The position numbers and the translations under genes were made by a program. The notes beneath the pieces were generated by a model. It was given only the letters and a program-made list of their open reading frames with translations. It ran no database searches and was not told where the DNA came from. Of a stretch of DNA of 43,374 nt, positions 1 to 7,906 are shown one piece after another (the stretch's first letter is position 1; each line of letters begins with the position of its first letter). This DNA comes from Spirochaetia bacterium (GTDB taxonomy: Bacteria; Spirochaetota; Spirochaetia; JABMQR01), in NCBI GenBank assembly GCA_016784705.1, contig JADHUD010000001.1, forward strand, positions 1-43,374, in the 5' to 3' direction.

Positions 1-3
1 CTA

Positions 4-2001
4 ATGCCGAAATTTAAAGTTGTCTCTGCATATTCTCCTGCCGGTGATCAGGGGGATGCTATTAATAAGCTTTCTCAGGGAATAATAAATGGTTACGATA
101 CACAGACATTAAAAGGGGTTACCGGATCAGGGAAAACCTTCACAATGGCAAAAATTATTGAGAATATCCAGATGCCCACTCTCATATTATCTCATAATAA
201 AACATTGGCTGCTCAGTTATATAGGGAGTTCCAAACGTATTTTCCTGAAAACGCTGTTGAATACTTTGTTTCATACTATGATTACTACCAGCCAGAAGCA
301 TATATGCCTTCCAAAGATCTCTATATTGAAAAAGATTCATCGATTAATGAGGAGATTGAACGGTTAAGACTCTCAGCTACATCTTCGCTTATGGAGCGTC
401 AGGATGTAATAGTTGTCTCCACAGTTTCTTGTATTTATGGATTAGGAAGCCCGATCTCATTTAATGAAATGCGGGTCAGTATCTCAAACGGACAACACCT
501 TAATCATTCAGAGCTGATCCGGGATCTTGTCAGAATTCAGTATGAACGTAATGATGCAATCCTTCAAAGAGGCAAATTCAGGGTTCGAGGTGATATTGTT
601 GAGATTTATCCCGCATATATGAAGGAAGCATTCCGGCTCTACCTGAATTGGGATGAAATTGAAAGAATAACCCGAATAGATCCTCTTACCGGAAATATTG
701 TTGAGGAGTTGAACGAGATAATTGTATACCCTGCTAAGCATTTTGTGCTGCCAGAAGAGCAAGTCCGCAGTGCGGTGAGTACCATACGCAACGAGATGGA
801 AGAACAGTATAATTATTTTCTCAGCAAAGGAAAGCATTTAGAGGCAGAGCGGATCAAGACAAGAACTGAGTATGATCTTGAGATGCTTCAGGAGCTCGGA
901 TACTGTTCAGGTATAGAGAATTATTCACGGCCGCTCAGCGGGAGAAAAGCGGGAGAAAGGCCGGCTGTTCTTTTAGATTATTTTCCTGAACAGTATTTGG
1001 CTTTTATCGATGAATCTCATGTAACACTTCCGCAAGTTGGTGGAATGTATGAAGGAGATAAATCGAGAAAAACTAATTTAGTAAATTTTGGGTTTCGTCT
1101 CCCATCAGCTCTGGATAACAGACCGCTCTATATAACAGAATTCCATGATCTTCTTAAAAAGAAGATATATGTATCTGCAACTCCGGGGAAAAACGAGATA
1201 GCTCAGTCTCAACAGGTAGTGGAACAGGTAATTCGTCCAACAGGACTTCTTGATCCTGAAATAGTGGTTAAGCCGACTATTGGTCAGATTGAGGATTTGT
1301 ATGGCGAAATAATGAAACGCGTTGCGAAGAAGGAACGGATTCTTATCACTACACTTACAAAGAAAATGTCAGAAGATTTAACTGATTATCTTTCAGGAAT
1401 AGGAGTGAAAGTACGATATCTGCACTCAGAAATTGAGACAATAGAAAGAGTGGAGATTCTGACAGACCTGCGATTGGGAACCTTTGATGTTCTGGTCGGT
1501 ATTAATTTATTGCGTGAAGGCCTGGATTTACCGGAAGTTTCTCTTGTCGCTATTCTTGATGCTGATAAAATTGGATTTCTGCGCTCTGCAACATCACTTA
1601 TACAGACTATCGGCCGTGCTGCAAGAAACCTGAATGGTCAGGTGATTATGTATGCGGATAAATACTCTGCTGCTATGCAGGAAGCAATTGAGGAGACTGA
1701 TCGAAGGCGTGCAATTCAGCAATCTTATAATATAAAGCATAACATTACCCCAGTATCTATCAAAAAAGCTGTACACGATATTCTGATTCGGAAAAAAGAG
1801 CAGGCAAAAGAGATTCAGTCAAAGGATATTGAGGTTATCAAAGCAGGATATAACCTTCTTATTCCTGCAGAGAGAAAAAAGCTGATAGCTAAACTGGAAA
1901 AACAGATGCTCGAACATGCTAAAAATTTAGAATTTGAACAGGCTGCAGTTATCAGGGAGGAGATTGATGCAGTGAAAAGAGGTGAGATATCAAGAACTTA
2001 G
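4..2001 (+). CDS. uvrB: Excinuclease ABC subunit B
   Basis: UvrB is the DNA-damage verification helicase of nucleotide excision repair. It receives damaged DNA from UvrA and recruits UvrC for incision. At 665 aa it has full family length. Visible motifs are Walker A GVTGSGKT (38-45), the damage-probing beta-hairpin YYDYYQPEAY (91-100), the helicase box DESH (336-339), SATPG (391-395), motif VI QTIGRAAR (534-541) and a C-terminal UVR motif (about 625-660) for UvrC/UvrA contact. The gene begins three bases into the window, so its promoter and ribosome-binding site are not visible. The ATG at 4 is consistent with the usual short N-terminus. It converges with the next gene and overlaps it by 4 bp, with no terminator seen between them. 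Confidence 0.97.
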   Translation: MPKFKVVSAYSPAGDQGDAINKLSQGIINGYDTQTLKGVTGSGKTFTMAKIIENIQMPTLILSHNKTLAAQLYREFQTYFPENAVEYFVSYYDYYQPEAYMPSKDLYIEKDSSINEEIERLRLSATSSLMERQDVIVVSTVSCIYGLGSPISFNEMRVSISNGQHLNHSELIRDLVRIQYERNDAILQRGKFRVRGDIVEIYPAYMKEAFRLYLNWDEIERITRIDPLTGNIVEELNEIIVYPAKHFVLPEEQVRSAVSTIRNEMEEQYNYFLSKGKHLEAERIKTRTEYDLEMLQELGYCSGIENYSRPLSGRKAGERPAVLLDYFPEQYLAFIDESHVTLPQVGGMYEGDKSRKTNLVNFGFRLPSALDNRPLYITEFHDLLKKKIYVSATPGKNEIAQSQQVVEQVIRPTGLLDPEIVVKPTIGQIEDLYGEIMKRVAKKERILITTLTKKMSEDLTDYLSGIGVKVRYLHSEIETIERVEILTDLRLGTFDVLVGINLLREGLDLPEVSLVAILDADKIGFLRSATSLIQTIGRAARNLNGQVIMYADKYSAAMQEAIEETDRRRAIQQSYNIKHNITPVSIKKAVHDILIRKKEQAKEIQSKDIEVIKAGYNLLIPAERKKLIAKLEKQMLEHAKNLEFEQAAVIREEIDAVKRGEISRT

Positions 2002-2981
2002 TGCGTGATATCAAGTAAGATCAGATCCCGAGCTCCCCCTGAAATATGTGAATAGTACTTTGCATATAGGGGTTTAGAAGAGTTGTTATAAAACTGCTCG
2101 AAACTGGAAAAAGTATAATTGTATATTTCTGACACAGTTATAAGATTATCAGCATTATGGTCAGCCGGAATCATCTCTGATATAGTAAGATCATCGTGAT
2201 TATACCCTAAGCTTTTTAGAAGATAGTAGGTGTAATACCCGTTTTTGACACTGCTATCCTCATATGCCAGCTCATTTTCTCCTGCACTTCCAATTACCCA
2301 TATATCCTTATATTTTGGATCATACTTCTCTGAAAGATACTTTTCCCAGGTTTGGAAAAAATTCAGGGGATCTCCTGTAAAGCCATAATCATCTGGAAGA
2401 CCATCAACATCAACCCCGTTATTCATGGCAAAACCACCGGCAAAACATATATCCAATAGGAGAAGTTTTTTTCCTGGTATTTCAGCAAGTTTATCTAGCA
2501 GTTCAGAGGCATAAAATATCTCTGAGCTTAGCCCGACAGTAAAGTAGGGGATTAGTGATGCTTGGCCATCATATTCAGCTGGTGGGTATAAAAAAGTAGG
2601 ATCGTCAAGTTCGCTGCTCAAAGGAGAGGTACGAAAATAACCATCACCATGCCCGGCAAAGAAGAAAACTGTTATGGTGTTTTCATCAACATCAGGATTG
2701 TTTTTAAGATTTTCCATATCTGCAAGCATTGCTGTTTTAGTTGCATCACTATTATATCTTGCAGTAGTTGTAAAATTTTGCTGAGTTAAAAATTCATTCA
2801 TATCGAAAGCATCGTTATATGTATATGTTAAATCATTAACAGATCCTATATAATCAGCCACACCATAAATTAATGCATAAGAATTTCCGCGTACAGTGTT
2901 TCTGGTATGAAACAAATCACAGGAAGTAAAGAGTAAAATTGAAGCTGTTACAAGAAAGAAAGTTACTATAAATCTCTTCAT
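1998..2981 (-). CDS. Caspase-fold (peptidase C14-like) lipoprotein
   Basis: The 327-aa protein has a lipoprotein signal with lipobox LFTSC (acylated Cys21), so it should be membrane-anchored outside the cytoplasm. The rest reads as a caspase/gingipain-type fold: a first strand ALIYGVADY (36-44), a catalytic-His strand FFFAGHGDG (His111) and a catalytic-Cys strand LLLLDICFAGG (Cys179). Both dyad residues are present, so an active clan CD cysteine peptidase is likely; substrate and cleavage preference are unknown. It overlaps the upstream barrel-protein gene by 4 bp (stop and start share bases), so the two are probably translated together. It is the last gene of the minus-strand run that starts with the thiamine importer. 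The function is inferred from motifs only. Confidence 0.8.
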   Translation of the reverse strand: MKRFIVTFFLVTASILLFTSCDLFHTRNTVRGNSYALIYGVADYIGSVNDLTYTYNDAFDMNEFLTQQNFTTTARYNSDATKTAMLADMENLKNNPDVDENTITVFFFAGHGDGYFRTSPLSSELDDPTFLYPPAEYDGQASLIPYFTVGLSSEIFYASELLDKLAEIPGKKLLLLDICFAGGFAMNNGVDVDGLPDDYGFTGDPLNFFQTWEKYLSEKYDPKYKDIWVIGSAGENELAYEDSSVKNGYYTYYLLKSLGYNHDDLTISEMIPADHNADNLITVSEIYNYTFSSFEQFYNNSSKPLYAKYYSHISGGARDLILLDITH

Positions 2982-3595
2982 AACAAACCTTCTTCACTTG
3001 GTGAATCATGATGTATCGAGAGTTCAATCTCTAATCCCACTCCGAATGAGAATGCATACAATACATCTTTTCTCAAATCCACCGTGAGCGGAAAAGTAAT
3101 TTTTGCTGCCTTATGTATGGATTTTGCTTTAATATCTCTCACGAATGTTATATTTGGGATGATTCCTGTTTCAATATGCGCAAATAAGGTTTTTGTATCA
3201 ACATATCGTGAATTATGCATTCGTAGAAAACCTGAAAGGGAAAAATTCTGAGACAGATGATAAGATATTCCTGCATCTAAAAAAAATGAAGAGAATCCTT
3301 TTGCAAATTCAAGACCGGTTACCCGGGTCTCTAAGAGCTGCAAATAGCCGACACCTGTATAGATAGTAAAAGATTTTTCAGGAAACGAAAATAGATATTT
3401 TGCCGAAACAGCATTACCAGGCTGCAGAAAGAAGCTGGTTTGCGGATCACTCGAATCATAGCCGGCAGAATATATATAAGGTTTATAGGTTACCGCGAAT
3501 GAGTTTGAACTGAAAGAATTTGCACTGAGGGGCAGCGTAATCAAGATTATAAGTAATGAAGTTATTTTAATCAGGTATTTTTGTTTTCTACACAT
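2978..3595 (-). CDS. Predicted outer-membrane beta-barrel protein
   Basis: About 205 aa from the ATG at 3595. An in-frame TTG at 3631 would add 12 residues; neither start has a clear ribosome-binding site, and the ATG gives the better signal peptide (charged RKQK, then a hydrophobic run ending LPLSANS). After cleavage the sequence alternates polar and hydrophobic residues with many aromatics, in short strands typical of a small outer-membrane barrel. I do not recognise a named family. It lies 39-75 bp downstream of the ABC ATPase gene and overlaps the caspase-like lipoprotein gene by 4 bp. That pairing suggests an envelope-located partner. Barrel topology is inferred from composition, not from a motif. 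Confidence 0.65.
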   Translation of the reverse strand: MCRKQKYLIKITSLLIILITLPLSANSFSSNSFAVTYKPYIYSAGYDSSDPQTSFFLQPGNAVSAKYLFSFPEKSFTIYTGVGYLQLLETRVTGLEFAKGFSSFFLDAGISYHLSQNFSLSGFLRMHNSRYVDTKTLFAHIETGIIPNITFVRDIKAKSIHKAAKITFPLTVDLRKDVLYAFSFGVGLEIELSIHHDSPSEEGLL

Positions 3596-3670
3596 TACAG
3601 AAAATATAACCACAGAAAAGCTTTTTAGCAATATTAATTTCAGAAAGCTGCTTTACACAGTAATAACCCA

Positions 3671-4807
3671 TTAATCGGGAATGAATAGAGAGCTGACAAT
3701 AGGGACTTTAACTGAAATAACGGAACCCTTATGTAACCGGATTTTACTGAAGAGAATAAGCTCAAATCCTTCCCAATTGCATTCGACGAAATAACCGTTT
3801 CCACTATATTCAGTCTCAATTACCACAGTATGTAAAAAAATGTTACTGAATTCAGCACGTTCTAAATCTAAATCTATATCTAATTCGTTAACGTGAAAAA
3901 TTTCTGCATTTTCAGGTCTGAAAAAGAGATGTCCGGTTTCAGGTTTTGTTTCTGCAACAGGTGTATCTCTCTTAAAATAGTGCATGACACTACTATTAGT
4001 ACAATATGTGTGGTTCTTATGACTAACAGTGCACGTATTCGAGTTATGATTTGTGATTTTAACAGGCAGCATTGTTGACCTGCCGAAAAATTCTGCTGAA
4101 AATTTAGTTTTCGGAAATGAATAGATATCTTCAGGAGTTCCAATCTGCTCAATTGATCCATTGTTTATCATAATTATACGATCACTGATAGATAGAGCTT
4201 CTTCCTGATCATGAGTAACATAAATAGTCGTAACAGTGAGATCTTTTTGTATGGACCGTATCTCTTTTCTTAAAGATTTTCTTAATTGAGCATCAAGAGC
4301 AGAGAGCGGTTCGTCGAGCAGAAGCAGTTCGGGGTGAGGTGCTAATGCTCTTGCCAGTGCTACACGCTGCTTTTCCCCGCCGGATAACTCTTCAGTAGAC
4401 CGCTTGTTATATCCGGTCAGTCCAATAATATCCAACAACGTATTTGTTCTAGCAAGTGAGGCAGATTTATCAACTTTTTTTACTTTAAGTCCATATCCGA
4501 TATTATTTTCTATATTCATATTTGGGAAAAGAGCATAATCCTGAAAAACAAATCCGATATTTCTTTCCCAAATAGGAACAAACAGCAGATCTTTTCCATT
4601 TAATGACATTTTTCCTTCATCCGGATCAAGCAATCCTGAGATAATTGAGAGTGTGGTAGTTTTACCGCATCCTGAGGGTCCTACCAGAGATACAAATTCT
4701 CCCTGCTTAATAGAAAAAGAGATATCGAGTATAAAATCAGCATATATTTTTTTAATACCCCGTAAATTCAAACCGGATTCCATTGAAGAAATAATTGTAG
4801 AAATCAT
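3671..4807 (-). CDS. ABC transporter ATP-binding protein, thiamine/iron type
   Basis: This is the energising ATPase of the importer encoded by this operon. Motifs are Walker A GPSGCGKTT, a Q-loop at FVFQDYALFP, signature LSGGEKQRVALARAL, Walker B LLLLDEPLSALD and the H-loop YVTHDQEE. At 378 aa it is much longer than the classical thiamine ATPase ThiQ (about 230 aa). The extra C-terminal 140 residues resemble the TOBE-type regulatory region of FbpC/PotA ATPases. The ATG at 4807 follows GAGGG at good spacing and overlaps the permease stop by 4 bp. The thiamine role is inferred from the upstream TPP riboswitch. The protein family alone would also allow iron or polyamine import. Confidence 0.88.
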   Translation of the reverse strand: MISTIISSMESGLNLRGIKKIYADFILDISFSIKQGEFVSLVGPSGCGKTTTLSIISGLLDPDEGKMSLNGKDLLFVPIWERNIGFVFQDYALFPNMNIENNIGYGLKVKKVDKSASLARTNTLLDIIGLTGYNKRSTEELSGGEKQRVALARALAPHPELLLLDEPLSALDAQLRKSLRKEIRSIQKDLTVTTIYVTHDQEEALSISDRIIMINNGSIEQIGTPEDIYSFPKTKFSAEFFGRSTMLPVKITNHNSNTCTVSHKNHTYCTNSSVMHYFKRDTPVAETKPETGHLFFRPENAEIFHVNELDIDLDLERAEFSNIFLHTVVIETEYSGNGYFVECNWEGFELILFSKIRLHKGSVISVKVPIVSSLFIPD

Positions 4808-6492
4808 AATTTTTCCCTCAGATACTCAAAAACTGAAAAGAGTATAATACACATGGCAACCAGCAATGTTCCTACCGCACATGCTGCATAAAAATTATAA
4901 GAACCAATTAACCGATAGAGTAGAATAGGTATGGTTATGGTGTTTTCATCAGCAAGTATCAAAGTTGCATTTATTTCACCAAAAGATATGGCCACAGCAA
5001 AAACAGATCCTGAAATTATGGCATTTTTCAACAAAGGAAGTTCAATGCTGAAAAATACCCGCACAGGTTTTGCTCCCAGAGATAAGGCAGCAGAAGAGTA
5101 AGTTTGACGCATATTTCGAAGAGCAGGCATAACAGATCTTAGAATGAATGGTAATGTTATAATTGCATGGGCAGCAACAATCAGCAATCGATTGACAGAC
5201 ATGGTTCCGGTAATATTAGAGAGTAGATAGTACCCGAGTCCCAGTATAACTGAGGAAACAGCAAGTGGAAGCATAAACAGCAGCTCAGGTAAATATGATT
5301 TGTTCGGGGTTACAGAAATAGTGAAGTAAGAGAGACCTATTGCAGCAGGTATGGCAACAGCCGCAGAGGTGATTGCAAGCAGCAGACTGTTTTTGAAAGC
5401 AGCTGCAGTAAGAGAAAGTGTTCCCTGGTTAACACTGAATAGCTGTTTATACCATTTCAATGAGAGTAAAGCGGAACTTCCGCGTGACAGCTGTGTTTGA
5501 AATGATCTGAATATAACAGAAATAATTGGTGCAGTTACAAACAGTACTGCTGCTGTTATATATAAAACTATAATAATAGAGGTGATTTTTGATGGATTGA
5601 GTAGAGTACTATGCTGGAAGATCGGGCGCTTAAATCCGGCAGTATTCCGCATCATCTTTTTTTGAAAAACTAGATAGATAAGCAGAATCACAGATGAAAT
5701 TGTAATAGATATAATGGCAAGTCCAGCTGCTGTATGTAAATCGAATGATACACGTGCCTGTCTGAATATTTCCACCTCTATAGTGGTGAACCATGGACCT
5801 CCCCCAAGTACCAGAATGATTGCAAAGCTGGTAAAACAGAATAAAAAAATTAATGCCGCAGAAGAGAGAATTGCTGGATAAATTTTAGGTAAAGTAATAG
5901 AAAAAAAGGTTTTACATCTCTTTGCGCCCATTGTATAGGATGCAAGTTCTGAATTGTCTGAAACCTGTTCCCAATATCCGGCAATTAGATTAATACATAT
6001 GGGAAAATTATAGAAAGCATGCGCAAATATAATTGCTTTGAAAGAGTAGAGAATTTTCAAGGGTGGTTCTGATGTGTTAAAAATCTTCATAAGAAAGTTG
6101 TTGAGAAATCCATTATTACCATAAAAAATCACAAACCCCAGAACAACAATTATTGAAGGCAGTACGAACGGAACAGCACTTATTGCACGGATAATGAATT
6201 TCCCTTTAAAATTGAATTGTGAAATAAGGTATGAACCTGGTAATCCGATAAGTATAGCTGATACGGTGCTTAATAGAGCCTGGAGTGTAGTGAAACCGAT
6301 TATTCTCCAGATATAGGAGGATTTAAGAAGTGTGCTGAAAACAGAGAACGAAAAGGTATTAGTATTTGTTAAAAATGCCTGACGCAATACCATGAATATA
6401 GGCAGAATAAAGAGAGGAACAAGCAGAAATATCCCAAAATATGCAAGAAGTGAGGTGAATCTGAATGTTTCCTTCCGATAATCAAAAGACAT
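4804..6492 (-). CDS. thiP: Fused two-domain ABC permease, ThiP-like
   Basis: A 562-aa inner-membrane permease with two tandem binding-protein-dependent transport domains, as in ThiP and FbpB. Each half has about six membrane segments and an EAA-type coupling loop: SYTMGAKRCKTFFSITLPKIYPAI in the first half (shortened here to its core GAKRCKTFFSITLPKI) and ALSLGAKPVRVFFSIELPLL in the second. The presence of both halves in one chain means a single gene supplies the whole membrane channel. It overlaps the binding-protein gene by 1 bp and the ATPase gene by 4 bp, indicating tight translational coupling. The riboswitch controlling the operon makes thiamine or a TPP precursor the likely substrate. 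Confidence 0.88.
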   Translation of the reverse strand: MSFDYRKETFRFTSLLAYFGIFLLVPLFILPIFMVLRQAFLTNTNTFSFSVFSTLLKSSYIWRIIGFTTLQALLSTVSAILIGLPGSYLISQFNFKGKFIIRAISAVPFVLPSIIVVLGFVIFYGNNGFLNNFLMKIFNTSEPPLKILYSFKAIIFAHAFYNFPICINLIAGYWEQVSDNSELASYTMGAKRCKTFFSITLPKIYPAILSSAALIFLFCFTSFAIILVLGGGPWFTTIEVEIFRQARVSFDLHTAAGLAIISITISSVILLIYLVFQKKMMRNTAGFKRPIFQHSTLLNPSKITSIIIVLYITAAVLFVTAPIISVIFRSFQTQLSRGSSALLSLKWYKQLFSVNQGTLSLTAAAFKNSLLLAITSAAVAIPAAIGLSYFTISVTPNKSYLPELLFMLPLAVSSVILGLGYYLLSNITGTMSVNRLLIVAAHAIITLPFILRSVMPALRNMRQTYSSAALSLGAKPVRVFFSIELPLLKNAIISGSVFAVAISFGEINATLILADENTITIPILLYRLIGSYNFYAACAVGTLLVAMCIILFSVFEYLREKL

Positions 6493-7538
6493 TATTTACT
6501 CATTAATTCTGTCCATTCTTTAAGACGTTCATCTAGATGAAGAGCCGTTTCATCAGCGGGCAGTGATAGTTGAATTGCCGGTTTCGGAGCGAAAGCATAG
6601 GATTCGGGAAGTGTAATATTCTGCACCACGGGATACATCCAATTAGTTAACGGTAATACTTTCTGAACTTCCGCACTTAATAGAAAGTCTATAAACAATT
6701 CAGCCGCTGCCAGGTTTTTTGTACCTTTAATAATTCCTGCACCTTCAATCTGTAAATAATGTCCATCCTCAAACATCAGCACCTGATATCGTTCAGTTTC
6801 CTCATATTCCACATGGTACGCGGGGCTGGTTGTATAACTTAGCACAATTGGTGCTTCGCCCGCCGTAAATAGACCATATCCGGTATCCCAACCATCGGTA
6901 ATAGTAAGAAGATTCGGTTTCAACTCTTCCCAGAAATCCAGATACTCATCTTTGAACACAGATACAGTCCAGTGCAGGAGTCCCAATCCAACTGATGAAG
7001 TTCTTGGATCCATAATAATTATTTTTTTGTTAAACTCTGGAGAAAGCAGTTCTGATAATGATTCAGGTCTATTTATCTGTACTTCAGTATCATGAATGAA
7101 AGCAAAATAACCATAATCATAGGGTGTTATGTGATAGGTGGGGTCAAAATGAAGTTCAACAGGAACTGATTCAAGCAAATTGCTCTTATATACTGTAAGA
7201 ACTTGCTCGTTTAGTGCGCGATACAACAAATTATTATCAATACCAATGATAATATCAGCTTTTGGGTTGTTTTTTTCAAGTATAACCTTCTGCAGTACCT
7301 GGCCGCTGTCACCTGCTGAAATCATATGTATTTTAATCCCAGTCTCCTTTTCAAATTTCTCGATGATAGATGGGCCAGGTCCCCATTCAGATACAAATGA
7401 GTCATAAGCATAAATAGTCAGTATTGGTTGATCAGATACAGGTAAAGTGTTTGCTGATTCTTGTCTGCCAGCGCTGAAAACCAAAGAAAAGGACATGAAT
7501 AAGAGAACAGTCAGAACAAAGAAGAAGAATTTTTTCAT
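6492..7538 (-). CDS. thiB: Thiamine ABC transporter substrate-binding protein, ThiB/TbpA-like
   Basis: Periplasmic solute-binding protein of the importer, 348 aa. The ATG at 7538 is preferred over the in-frame TTG at 7550 because GGAG lies six bases before it and it begins a clean signal peptide (MKKFFFFVLTVLLFMSFSLVFS). The mature part has the thiamine-binding-protein opening ILTIYAYDSF, the PKADIIIGIDN hinge region, and a YDYGYFAF segment, all typical of the ThiB/TbpA branch of the type 2 periplasmic-binding fold. It is the first gene after the TPP riboswitch, which supports thiamine as ligand. The permease and ATPase genes follow with 1-4 bp overlaps. Confidence 0.9.
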   Translation of the reverse strand: MKKFFFFVLTVLLFMSFSLVFSAGRQESANTLPVSDQPILTIYAYDSFVSEWGPGPSIIEKFEKETGIKIHMISAGDSGQVLQKVILEKNNPKADIIIGIDNNLLYRALNEQVLTVYKSNLLESVPVELHFDPTYHITPYDYGYFAFIHDTEVQINRPESLSELLSPEFNKKIIIMDPRTSSVGLGLLHWTVSVFKDEYLDFWEELKPNLLTITDGWDTGYGLFTAGEAPIVLSYTTSPAYHVEYEETERYQVLMFEDGHYLQIEGAGIIKGTKNLAAAELFIDFLLSAEVQKVLPLTNWMYPVVQNITLPESYAFAPKPAIQLSLPADETALHLDERLKEWTELMSK

Positions 7539-7583
7539 AAGTAACTCCAATGATTGAGAAAGATTGAGTTTGTTCTGTCTGAG

Positions 7584-7629
7584 GGGATCTGTGTGAAAGA
7601 ATAAGCAATAAATTGCTTATGTCGATCCC
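7584..7629 (-). promoter_or_regulatory. Candidate expression platform of the TPP riboswitch
   Basis: Two mutually exclusive structures can be drawn. A perfect hairpin at 7601-7620 (arms ATAAGCAAT and ATTGCTTAT) sits just after the aptamer and overlaps the last two bases of P1. Separately, GGGATC in the 3' side of the aptamer (plus strand 7624-7629) is complementary to GATCCC at 7584-7589. Pairing of these would open P1. There is no strong U-run after the hairpin, so the mechanism (termination or control of translation) is not settled by the sequence. Confidence 0.45.
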
Positions 7630-7714
7630 TTCGCTGGAATTACCCAGATCAGGTTCAACGGGTGTGATCTCAGGCTTCAAATCTGTTTTAGATAGAGAAG
7701 CCACCCCAAGACAT
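7619..7714 (-). ncRNA. TPP riboswitch (THI element)
   Basis: Read on the minus strand, this 96-nt leader holds the conserved TPP aptamer blocks: GGGGTGGC, the CTGAGA box, the ACCCGTTGAACCTGATCTGG core and TAATTCCAGCG followed by AAGGGA. The ends ATGTC and GACAT pair to close stem P1. It lies about 80 nt upstream of the thiB start and downstream of a good promoter, so it should lower expression of the importer when thiamine pyrophosphate is plentiful. A possible expression platform follows (see the hairpin at 7584-7629). Confidence 0.95.
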
Positions 7715-7719
7715 TTTGT

Positions 7720-7748
7720 ATAATACTGTAATTAAACTATCGTGGCAA
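7720..7748 (-). promoter_or_regulatory. Sigma-70 promoter of the thiamine operon
   Basis: On the minus strand TTGCCA (7743-7748), a 17-bp spacer and TATTAT (7720-7725) precede the riboswitch. Transcription would start only a few bases before the P1 stem. Confidence 0.7.
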
Positions 7749-7754
7749 GCCTGA

Positions 7755-7789
7755 ATTGAACTAAATCATTGAACTGAATACATTGAACT
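7755..7789 (+). repeat. Three spaced copies of ATTGAACT
   Basis: ATTGAACT begins at 7755, 7768 and 7782, a period of 13-14 bp. The array lies directly upstream of the -35 box of the thiamine-operon promoter and about 120 bp upstream of murG. It could bind a regulator, but no partner can be named. Confidence 0.5.
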
Positions 7790-7819
7790 TAACAACTGTT
7801 AAAGTGGTACTCTGCCTTC

Positions 7820-7898
7820 GTTTGCATTCAGCAATAAAGAAATAATAGAAAATTTAGTATCGGATATTTATGGACTAATAGTTTGCATTCAGCAATAA
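7820..7898 (+). repeat. 18-bp direct repeat upstream of murG
   Basis: GTTTGCATTCAGCAATAA occurs at 7820-7837 and again at 7881-7898, 61 bp apart. The second copy ends 8 bases before the murG ATG and contains the alternative TTG start. No coding meaning is seen; it may be a regulatory or duplication-derived repeat. Confidence 0.6.
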
Positions 7899-7906
7899 TA
7901 CTCTAT

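Noticed and set aside
7432..7704. Minus-strand 90-codon frame
   Set aside because: It runs through the TPP riboswitch and the start of thiB in another frame.
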